64,000 bases of DNA, from contig JADCRB010000016.1 of the NCBI GenBank assembly GCA_021464245.1, forward strand, positions 7,416,129 through 7,480,128, given 5' to 3'. Below the pieces are notes generated by a model, which did no database searches, was not told where the DNA came from, and saw nothing but the letters and a program-made list of their open reading frames with translations. Below, in pieces: positions 55,763-64,000 of the stretch (within the stretch, counting starts at the first letter, position 1; each line of letters opens with the position of its first letter). Source of the stretch: Carallia brachiata (Eukaryota; Streptophyta; Magnoliopsida; Malpighiales; Rhizophoraceae). A program made the position numbers and the translations under genes.

Positions 55763-57802
55763 TCAACGACCATAGCAGAGGATTGAATTGCTGCTGGAGA
55801 AGGAATCTGCATTATAATCATTGGAGTCCGGGAAAGACAAGATGCAATGTTGAGGTTCTTCAGGGCTAATTGTGATCAATCCAGTACCAGCATGACTGAA
55901 GCCATCGAACTGTATCTCTGGCAAGGTGGCATTTCCATCCAAATATTGCAACACTTGCCTCATGCTAGGCCTTGCTGCTGGTGTCTGGAGTGCACAAAGC
56001 AGTCCCAGCTTCAAAACCAGTTCCATTTCCTCAGCCACATATTTTCCTTCCAATCTAGGATCGCTTGCCTGAAGAATGGTTCCATTTCTCCAGTGCTCAA
56101 GGACCCAGTCAGACAAAACAACCTCCTCAGTTGATCTTTCTGGCTCTATAGGCTTCCTTCCACAAGCTATTTCAAGCAAAAATATACCGAAAGAAAAAAC
56201 ATCACTGCTGGTTGTGCCCCTTCCAGTTCTGGTAAGCTCAGGCGCAAGATATCCAATAGTTCCAACCACACAGGTTGTTTGAGGAGTTGCTCCATGATCA
56301 TGGAACTTGGCAAGCCCGAAGTCTCCTAGTCGTCCGTTAAGTTCGGCATCCAACATAACGTTGCTCGCTTTGATGTCTCTATGCAGAACAACTTGTTCCC
56401 ACTCTTCATGGAGGTAAAGAAGAGCTGATGCAACTCCTCTGAGGATTATATATCGTTGAACCCAGTCGAGGTCAGGCGTGTCATTACTGAATAGGAACTT
56501 GTCCAGGCTTCCATTTGGCATGTAATCATAGACCAAGTGAAGTTCTCCCTGTCGCCGGCAGTAGCCTAGCAGCTGGACCAGGTTCCTATGCCTCAGCCTT
56601 CCCATGCTAACAATCTCAGCAACAAATTCCTTCATTCCTTGTTGGGTATCATGGGAGACTTTCTTTACTGCAATTTGCACATTGGAAGAAGGTAATTTTC
56701 CTCTATATACCCTTCCAAAGCCGCCGATCCCCACCAATTCTCTGTCCTTGAAACCTTTTGTTGCTTTGTACAGATCCTTGTAAGAAAATCTTTGAGGACC
56801 ATATTCCTGTTCCCAATCTTCTTTCACTTCTTCATATTTCTTCCTTCTGTAGATATAAACACCTCCAGAGATTAAGAGCAAACTACTTCCTGTTACTGAT
56901 GGCAAAATAATTCTCAAATCTAGTTTGTTTTTTGGTTTTCTGTTGGTGGGAATCGAAGGAAGCTGTGACTTATCAAGACCTTGTGCTTGCCCACTTTGGT
57001 TGAAACTCCAGCCCAAAATGTAGTGGTAGCTTGACATTGCTCCAGTGGACGAAGAGAAACCAATGTACATAGAATCCTGAAGGATGAGAGAAAGATCAAG
57101 AAATGTTGACAGCAAAGGCTGGCTTGGTTTTTCACCGGTAACAGGAGCAAGTGTTACATTGATCAGCTTCTCTACTCCATCATAATCTATCCAAGCTTGA
57201 ATTGGATCTCCGCTTGTGAGCTCCAAGCTTTTATTTTCCCTGTCTTCATCTGAGAAATAAGTCACTGAAGCTGAAGCATTGGATATCAAACTGTTAACAT
57301 CAACTCCAACATGGTTGTTGTCTGTGTCATTAAGATCGTGGCTGAGCGTGGTGTCTAGCTCAACTGCAAATAAATGGTTTGAGGACAAACCATTGATTGT
57401 AGAATTGAGGAGGCCAAGGTACTGTGTTTGAAGGGCCCCCGGGAACTCTACAGACCGAGAGATAGTGAAGGCAAAGCCGTGGCCACCGACCGTTGGAAAC
57501 TTCGGCACTATGGCAAACACAAAGCTGGTAGAAAATGAGAGAGACCCTCTTGAACTGTTGGTGAATTTAAATGGAAAGGGGAAGAAAGCACGACCAATTT
57601 GCGGTTCGGAAATGTTTGTCAGTTCTAATAGGCCATTCGGATGGATCTTTGCACTACCATTGAGACGAAGATTGGCTCCAACAAAGCCATTGTAGATGAA
57701 CTGACGTTGGCCATCTTGAGCCACCCCCAAGTGCGCCACAAACTGGAAACAGCAGAGTAGAATAAGCACAAATTTAAGCACGGCAATCATTGTGAAAAGC
57801 AA
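55763..57802 (-). CDS. L-type lectin receptor kinase, copy 5, intact
   Basis: 679-aa intronless plasma-membrane receptor kinase, collinear with copy 1. Signal peptide about 1-29, legume-lectin domain about 32-272, transmembrane helix about 298-318, kinase about 357-628 with GIGGFG (358-363), Lys380, HRD (474-476), DFG (494-496) and APE (520-522) intact. Copy-specific changes include 'TLSHDLNDTDNNHVG' in the metal-binding loop, 'RIILPSVTGSSLLL' in the membrane helix and 'RRQGELHLVYDY' near the kinase hinge. Met5 (57790) matches the start of copy 3. It is the likeliest partner of copies 1 and 3 in a recently expanded functional set. The ligand is unknown. Confidence 0.93.
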   Translation of the reverse strand: MLFTMIAVLKFVLILLCCFQFVAHLGVAQDGQRQFIYNGFVGANLRLNGSAKIHPNGLLELTNISEPQIGRAFFPFPFKFTNSSRGSLSFSTSFVFAIVPKFPTVGGHGFAFTISRSVEFPGALQTQYLGLLNSTINGLSSNHLFAVELDTTLSHDLNDTDNNHVGVDVNSLISNASASVTYFSDEDRENKSLELTSGDPIQAWIDYDGVEKLINVTLAPVTGEKPSQPLLSTFLDLSLILQDSMYIGFSSSTGAMSSYHYILGWSFNQSGQAQGLDKSQLPSIPTNRKPKNKLDLRIILPSVTGSSLLLISGGVYIYRRKKYEEVKEDWEQEYGPQRFSYKDLYKATKGFKDRELVGIGGFGRVYRGKLPSSNVQIAVKKVSHDTQQGMKEFVAEIVSMGRLRHRNLVQLLGYCRRQGELHLVYDYMPNGSLDKFLFSNDTPDLDWVQRYIILRGVASALLYLHEEWEQVVLHRDIKASNVMLDAELNGRLGDFGLAKFHDHGATPQTTCVVGTIGYLAPELTRTGRGTTSSDVFSFGIFLLEIACGRKPIEPERSTEEVVLSDWVLEHWRNGTILQASDPRLEGKYVAEEMELVLKLGLLCALQTPAARPSMRQVLQYLDGNATLPEIQFDGFSHAGTGLITISPEEPQHCILSFPDSNDYNADSFSSSNSILCYGR

Positions 57803-58987
57803 GATACAGAACTGCTTTTGTTATTTGCTGGCTTGCTGCTTTATACAGAGAAGTTTTTTCTTTTAGTATTTCGGCTTGGTTTAAAATTAAAAAATGGATG
57901 AAGTGAAAAAGGATAATAAGAAAAATTTTGCATAAATGACTCCATTTAAATTTGAGAGTAAAGTTTTATTATTGTTATTATGGTCGTCGTGCTTTTGGGG
58001 TTAAAGCTGCAATGTGGACTGGCTCTTCCTCGGTCAGAGGAGACCAAACATATATTGAATACTGAATCCTGCAAGGTAAGAGACCAGATAATTCTGTGGA
58101 AAGAATAATACTTTTATCATGTCTTGAATCATAGTTTGTTTATGGAAGATTGAAAACAACATTTTATCCAAATTAAGTTGAGAAACACTGAAGCATGTTC
58201 CTTATCAAAATATCAAGTTACAATAAACGGAGAGAATTTGCAAAAGTGGAAAAGAAAAAAGAAGAATAGTCCTCAGGCATGGTTAGCAAAGGAAGGCCAT
58301 GGGCTGACTATGGTATCAGACGATGCCATGCTTAGAAAAATGTATGCTATTGAATAATGCATTTGATTTTTCGTTTTAACATTGAAAGAGTTAATAGTGT
58401 GCAAGTTAGTAATTGGTGGGAAGAAGAGTCCAAAGATATCGTAAGAGAGTGCACAGCACCTCATGAGATAAGTATTAATAAATTCTACACTTAGGTCAGT
58501 TTTTAAATGAGGTTTCTCTTACCTTTCCTGAGGACTAGTAACCACTCCAGATTTAGTTTGGGTGGATGAATAATGCATTTGATTAATGAAAAAAAATGCT
58601 ACGTCGATTTTTCCACGTCTTATGCCAAGTTTAGAGCCAATTCAAAGTTGGAAAAAAAAAAGAAGTCAGCATCTAATTTTAATCAAAAGTCACAGCGGTC
58701 AACATCCACGAAATGTATGCTCGGATTAAGAACAAGCCAATTACTTGCAGAAGAAATTGAGAGTCAGTTTCTAAAAAATTAAACCGGGTTTGGCTGCTGC
58801 TCTGTAGTTTGTTCGAAGTTACCAAGTAAAGATCAAAAGGGACTAATATCGCCAGAAAGCACTAGTTCAATCCTACAACGTGGGACTAAAGCAAATTGGA
58901 CCGAATCACCGTAAAATACTTGGTCCAAGTTTTTGTTTTTTTTTTTTTTCCTCTTCAGCTCGATGGAAATTTCCTGCTGATTCACTT

Positions 58988-59170
58988 TTTTTTGATCTAA
59001 AATGCTCAGTATCCAGTCTAATAGGCTGATTAATCTGGAACCGACCCGAACAGGATCCCGAAGGGCGGCAAAAATCTCCAGTAAGTATTTAACGCAACTG
59101 TATTCCCAAAAACTCGAACTCGAGACCTCTTATTAAACGATGACGAGTTTCTGCCACTCGCACAGTACTT
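58988..59170 (-). mobile_element. tRNA-derived SINE with 10-bp target-site duplication
   Basis: 183-bp insertion flanked by 'tgattcactt' (58978-58987 and 59171-59180). The empty site 'ggattcacttctttgaaaat' is seen at 37592 and 50291. On the minus strand it starts with a tRNA-like head (A-box-like 'gagtggcagaaactcg', B-box-like 'ggtctcgagttcgag') and ends in an A-rich tail, seen as a T run at 58985-58992. Confidence 0.75.
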
Positions 59171-59259
59171 TGATTCACTTCTTTAAAATGTATCAGATTC
59201 AGTAGCCATTTTCAGATGGGTCAGAGCAATTGGGCCTGCGCCGGTTCTGATGCCAATAA

Positions 59260-60190
59260 ATAAAAGTCCTCTCCCGTTCGTGTTGTCCTAGTTTCTAACC
59301 TCGTGTCTGGGAACGCGGAATTCCTTCAGTGAGGAAGTAAGGGAGAATTGTAGGGGATTTGGGAAGTTCTATGTGTTTGGAAAGATTGAAGCAAAGGAAG
59401 GAATCATGGGTATTAGATTCGGCCCAGTCAAGAAGTAAGGCATCAAATCAGTGATTTCTGGTTTACCCATATAAATAATTAAAAATATAATAATAATAAT
59501 AATAATAATAATATTAAATTAATTTACTAAAATATTTACATCACATGAATTACAATAAATAAAAAATTTTAAACCTAAAATGTAAGAAATTAGAATAATG
59601 CATTATTCTTATAATCTAATATATTTTTTTATTTATTGAATAATATTCAAGATAACCACTTTTAATTTTATTTTAAATTTTAATATGTATTTTTTATTTA
59701 ACTGATATTAATTTAATAGACTCATTTTTGCTTAGATAACATGCATTTTGTGAGAATTTAAAATCATCTTCCAAGTCCCCGATATCTAAAAGACATAAAA
59801 AAAATTAAATGACAAATATGTGATGACAAGTAAATATTAATTTATTAACCTTTAAATTTTTGGTCAAACCTATCAGATTGGATCGAGTCTCATAACACTG
59901 AAAGAATAAGTGGGGCTAAGGATTTTTGTTTTCTGGTTCCCACAAAAATTTGTTCCCCCGTTGTGAGGGAAAGTGAACAGCCGACTCTTTATTTTTTTTT
60001 TTTATATAAGTGGAATTACTTTTATGTCCTTTCTTAATTTTTTTACTTTTTATTTTTTAAGAATAAAATTAGTATTATACTATATATTATTATTTTTTTC
60101 CATACTTTTCATGTATTTTAAAAATTTTCCTATTCTCAAACATTGATTTTTCACACTTGTATTCTTCCTATATTCTTCTTCCAACATAGT
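59260..60190. repeat. T-rich repeat, copy B, interrupted by a ~490-bp insertion
   Basis: Matches 42480-42900 at 59250-59405 and again at 59905-60190. The intervening block carries a TAA microsatellite (59487-59513) and AT-rich DNA. Confidence 0.5.
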
Positions 60191-60430
60191 TTAATGTTTG
60201 TGCACCTGGGTTTTGCAGAATCTATGCCATATATGTTCTCATTTATCTTGATCTGATGGCGAGATATATTTCAATGGTTACTAAAATAATCTTTAACATT
60301 AAAAGTTTTTAAGTTAGAGTTTCAGTTCAAATTAATTGACACAAAAAAAAAAAAAAGAGAGGTCTAAGATCGTGTCATAAAAATAATTTTTGGGCCTCAT
60401 TTGACTCGGGTAAAAGCAATGAAGTAGGCG

Positions 60431-60440
60431 CTTATCAAAT
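60431..60440. repeat. Left target-site duplication of the Mutator-like MITE
   Basis: 'cttatcaaat', matching 'ctgatcaaat' (60941-60950) with one mismatch. Confidence 0.6.
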
Positions 60441-60940
60441 GGGATAAACATTTTTAGGGTCCTAAACCTTTAAATTTTTTACGTTTGAGTTCTAAACTTT
60501 TTTAATATTTTATTTGAATTCTAGATCTTTTAATTTTTTACTATATCAGTCCTTTAAATTACGAAAAGTAGTCAATCTATTAATAAGTGAGTTTAATTTA
60601 ATAAAAATTATTTCAAAAAGCTTAAATACATGAGTTAAATATTTTTTTCATCAACAAAATATGCATATTAAATATTTTTTTAATCAACAAATATACGAAT
60701 TAAATAGGCAACATGCATATTTTTTTATAGAAAAGACATTCAATTCATATATTTAATCTTTTTTAAATAATATTTTGTAAAGTTAAAATTATTTTTTAAT
60801 AAATTGATCACTTTTGTTAAACAGAGGAACTAATTTGGCAGAAAATCAAAAGGTTTAGAACTCAAATGAAATGTCAAAAAGGTTTAGAACTCAAATATAA
60901 AAAAAATTTAAAGGTTTAAGACTAAAAAAATGCTTATCCC
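60441..60940. mobile_element. Mutator-like MITE with ~90-bp terminal inverted repeats
   Basis: 500 bp. The left end 'gggataaacatttttagggt' and the following 'cctaaacctttaaatttttt' mirror the right end read in reverse ('gggataagcatttttttagt', 'cttaaacctttaaatttttt'). Symmetry extends through the 'tttgagttctaaac' blocks. Long TIRs plus a 9-10 bp duplication are characteristic of Mutator-like elements. Non-coding. Confidence 0.7.
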
Positions 60941-61079
60941 CTGATCAAATGATGTCTAACAGTTACAATTATACTTTCATGCAAAAATTTTGGATTTCTA
61001 GAGACAGTCAACTCTGTTGGGTTTCTTGCCTCTTTTCCTTTTTTTTTTTTTGAACTTGGTTTAAGACTCATACTGTGCA

Positions 61080-61335
61080 TCCGCACATTTGAGCCATATG
61101 TTATTAGTAAAGTGTAATTAAATTTTAATTTGTGTAATTATATTTATAAAATGTGAAAAAATATAATTGAAATTTAAAACTATATGAATATTATTCTAAA
61201 ACTTAAAAGTATATATCATACATGATATATACTAAAAAATAAAATTTTCTTAAAAAAATATTTTTACACAATTATCAATGCGATTACATTTTATTAATAA
61301 CAGTTTACATTTCGTTCTGTGCGTATGACCGCACG
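61080..61335. mobile_element. MITE copy (same family as 1405-1670)
   Basis: The left side ('gttattagtaaagtgtaatt') mirrors the right side read in reverse ('gttattaataaaatgtaatc'). CCGCAC/GTGCGG-containing ends flank the AT-rich core. About 255 bp. Confidence 0.55.
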
Positions 61336-61339
61336 GTGA

Positions 61340-62033
61340 ACTTTATCAACCGTGGAACCCTGGTTAAGGCAGAAATCAAATGGGGGCTATACATAAAATT
61401 TAGCATTCGGCACCCATTCAACCCACTTACAATTGAGCTCTGGGGCAGAGAGGCTATTGCGGGATAATACTTCTAGTGGGCTTAGACTTTTGGGTAATAT
61501 CAAGTATCCCACAATTGAGATACATAGACAAAGTTTAACCTAGCCACTGTGCGGTCCCACTCTTCCTTTTTCGTTAAAAAAAAAAGCATGAAATGAAATG
61601 AAAATCCTACTTTGGTACCCATGAAATTTCCTTCTCTTCTTGCTAAATGAGCCTTATAGCTGACAAAAATGCCAACTGCGTTTGAGTTAATCCTTCTGAC
61701 CCAAAAAAAAAAAAAAAAATCCTTCGGAAGTTGGAACTTAGTAACCAATTAATGTGAGTGCAGGTTATTGAGCTTCATTTTTTTTTACAAGGCGATTGAG
61801 TTAGGACTACTGTTATTTGGGTTGTCTTTGACAGATTGCATTGTTAACCCAAGCTCTCAATAACATAAAGAACTTGCTGAAAATTTATGCTGAACATAGT
61901 AAAATGAATATACCCACTAATTATCAGTCAAGACACTCATTAAAACATTGTCAGGATACAATGTTTGTGCAGATTTCAGAATGTTAGAGCCTCAAAAACA
62001 GGTTATTAGAAGGGGAAGAAAATTTATGGTACA
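61340..62033. other. Downstream region of the LTI65-like gene
   Basis: Presumably the 3' UTR plus spacer. No other gene; an 82-codon frame at 61500-61748 looks spurious. Confidence 0.45.
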
Positions 62034-63449
62034 TTAATAACAACAAATTATTCCAATAAGGGTGGCTATTGAATACTTCTCAGTTGGCTTGTAGTATTCT
62101 TCCATGGCTTTCTTCCTCAACAACTGCAACAGCAAAAGGAATCAAGCAAGTGAATCCGAACAAAATTAACAGTGAATATGCCTAAATCGTTAGATTAAAC
62201 GTGATGTTTTATAAGAAACTGGTGGGAAAATCGAGTTACCTTCATGCGGATTACTTGAGATAGGAATATCTGATGTTGAGTTTGTAACTGTATGACCATG
62301 GATAATAGTTTAGGAGCCTGATCGGTTTGAAGGAACGAAGCTACAGCCTCTTTCACCTTCTCCACTACACCTGCATCTCCAGGAGCTTTCCTCGGACTTA
62401 TTGCCTGAGTTATTACCTGAGAAAGAGCTCTCTCATCTTCCCCCGGCTCAAACTTGTTCATTAAATATTCCTTCATGGAAACTCCTTTATCCCACTTGTG
62501 CTCAGCAATACTAGTAGCATTGTCACCAGTTGTTACAGCTGCTGGACCTGTGGCTGCTGCAGCCTGGAATGCTGCTCCTGGAGCTGGTGCCTGCTTTTTT
62601 TCCAATGCATCAGGAAATTTTGCTGAATGGTTCGATGCCACTGGATCTGTTGCCTGTGTAGCAATAGATGCTGTGGCAAATGTTGGACTCTTGGTTTTAC
62701 TTTCCAAAAATTTCCTTGGAGACCTTTCTGTTTCTTGTTTCCCCGTCAAAGTTTCAGCTATTGGCTTCTCAGCGCTAGGAGATCCATTGCGAGGAGACCG
62801 CTGATCAACAGGGGCATTGTCGGCACTGCTTGCCAATACATGCTTTTCAGATATTACAGCTCTTGGATGCTGCCTGGCATGCTCTTTATAGCCCTCAGGT
62901 GCCATCTCCGATTCATACACTGGAAATCAAACAAGACCAGACCAAGTGGAAAAATTTCACTTCAGCTAAACTTTCAATTTGTTAACAGGCTCATTCAAAT
63001 GCTAAATCTTATGAATATATATTACTTGGTGCTCCAAGATACTCGGGATCTTCATCATTATCATCCAAGCTAACGCCCCACGATGGAGTAGCATCCTCAT
63101 TGTGCTTCTTCTTGGCAAGAACCTGTCTCCATTTCCTGGCCTTCTCCTTCACTTTGGCAAGAACTGATTTCTTGTGCGGGGTATGATCATCCTCCATGTC
63201 AGGATCCCTTCCAAATGTAGGTGAGCGAGGAGAGTTGCGAGGCGACCACCTTGTTGTCTCTTCTGCTGCAAACATAAACATCATGCCATGGTCTCAAACA
63301 CATTATTACAAATTCCCATTGTCTACGATGTCATTACCTCGTAGAAGTTGTTCAAAAGTTGGGATGGGCGGAGTTCTGGGGGAGTCCCCTCGTCGCTGCA
63401 TGCTGTCAAGTCGAGCCATCGGTCGAGTGTGTGATTGAGGATGCGCCAT
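62034..63449 (-). CDS. LTI65/RD29-like (CAP160-type) stress-induced protein, 4 exons
   Basis: Coding exons in order: 63338-63449, 63026-63265, 62240-62919, 62034-62123. They give a continuous 373-codon frame with GT/AG introns. The protein is hydrophilic and Ser/Pro/Lys/Ala-rich, without a signal peptide or membrane segment. It begins with a Pro/Arg-rich stretch ('RGDSPRTPPIPTFEQLLR') and a basic segment ('LAKVKEKARKWRQVLAKKK'), then many SPR motifs. Near residue 280 lies 'KGVSMKEYLMNKFEPGEDER', followed by 'ALSQVITQAI' and a helical 'VVEKVKEAVASFL' segment, the C-terminal repeat signature of the low-temperature-induced 65-kDa/CAP160 family. It ends KPTEKYSIATLIGIICCY. These proteins accumulate under cold, drought and ABA; molecular function is unresolved. 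An acceptor 3 nt downstream for exon 2 (63262) is possible. Confidence 0.82.
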
Positions 63450-63518
63450 ACGCTGCTTTAAACTTGAAGAATTCCTCCTACTGGGTTCTCAATCTCCTTG
63501 TATTCTTCATCTCAGATG

Positions 63519-63525
63519 ATATATA
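63519..63525 (-). promoter_or_regulatory. Putative TATA box of the LTI65-like gene
   Basis: TATATAT on the minus strand, 70 bp before the ATG. Confidence 0.45.
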
Positions 63526-63643
63526 ATGAAGAGAGACTTACAAGAAAAGGGCCTATGGTTCTACTTCTACACCAGCCGGCTCTTGCAACAGGCCAACAGC
63601 AGGGAAACCAGGGCCACATCCCTGCTTGTGGGCTCCATTACTG

Positions 63644-63649
63644 CACGTG
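63644..63649 (-). promoter_or_regulatory. G-box/ABRE upstream of the LTI65-like gene
   Basis: CACGTG (in ccacgtgcag on the minus strand) about 195 bp before the ATG and 120 bp before the TATA box. ABRE cores are expected in promoters of this ABA-responsive family. Only one copy is seen, and no clear DRE (CCGAC) in the 500 bp available. Confidence 0.5.
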
Positions 63650-63709
63650 GCATCAGGATCCAGGGGGTTTGATCGGATCGCCGTTCTATAGTTCCACAAA
63701 TGTTCTGTC

Positions 63710-64000
63710 ATAAAATAGCAATTGACTTGGCTTGCAGAATAACTGTTTCTCGTTTTCTTAGCCTATTACAGTGCCTTGCCAATGGTCAGAAATTCCTGCC
63801 GTCATTGAATAAGTAGTCCTATTCCACCAAAGCAGAAATGCTAGCCATCACCAGCAACCCGCAACGCAAGGATTGCTATGTACAATCATTTTTTAACTTA
63901 TACTTTTATAATTATGAATAAAAAATTAATACATAATATTTTTATAATAAATTTTTAATATATTTTATTTTTATTATTTTTTGTGACCGATCAATAAATA
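63710..64000. other. Right-end intergenic DNA
   Basis: No gene seen. Becomes strongly AT-rich after 63890. Confidence 0.4.

Larger units (their letters stand above)
53700..60190. repeat. Duplication unit 5 of the LecRK array
   Basis: Order: transporter remnant (+), SINE-like flank, LecRK-5 (-), shared 5' flank (to about 58977), unit-specific SINE, a short remnant of the lectin-fragment flank (59181-59260) and T-rich repeat copy B. From 54300 it is collinear with unit 2 from 30484. Confidence 0.7.

Overview
This window is nuclear DNA of a core eudicot plant, probably a woody species. The evidence is intron-split genes with GT/AG junctions, long AT-rich intergenic DNA, plant-only families (L-type lectin receptor kinases, a QALGGH zinc finger, an RD29/LTI65-like protein) and many plant transposon classes. 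There are no operons, CRISPR arrays or recognisable tRNA/rRNA genes. I cannot name the species.

Left third (1-23 kb): mostly intergenic DNA with transposon debris (Mutator-like end with tandem repeats, a MITE, a CACTA subterminal array, a SINE with 10-bp target-site duplications, an internally deleted LINE with a perfect 13-bp target-site duplication). Two real genes lie here. One is an intronless TAC1-like C2H2 zinc-finger repressor (8205-8735, +). The other is a 12-exon SRRM1-like PWI/RS splicing coactivator (16395-21440, -; 891 aa when spliced as modelled). An orphan 44-codon first-exon-like ORF (22763-22897, +) sits where the next region begins.

Middle (23-60 kb): a tandem array of five L-type lectin receptor kinase (LecRK, subgroup IV-like) copies, all on the minus strand. 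Copies 1, 3 and 5 are intact (679, 675 and 679 aa). Copy 2 is broken by two 1-bp deletions and an early stop. Copy 4 is shredded: it has lost its kinase domain, carries an in-frame 51-bp tandem duplication, and is split by two nested insertions. One insertion is a Copia-type LTR element missing integrase and RT. The other is a 2.5-kb TIR element carrying a chimera of two host gene fragments (WEB-family N terminus joined in frame to a SWI3C-like fragment). The duplicated unit also carries a 3' remnant of a plastidic D-xylose/glucose transporter gene, a second lectin 5' fragment, a SINE, and a conserved non-coding block. Unit-specific insertions (LINE tail, SINE, a CCGGTT-rich element, a truncated Copia) date from after the duplications.

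Right end (60-64 kb): a Mutator-like MITE with long TIRs and a 10-bp target-site duplication, a second copy of the left-end MITE family, and a complete 4-exon LTI65/RD29-like stress-protein gene (62034-63449, -; 373 aa) with a G-box/ABRE upstream.

The genes do not form one pathway. The dominant biology is birth-and-death evolution of an immune/surface receptor cluster under heavy transposon activity.
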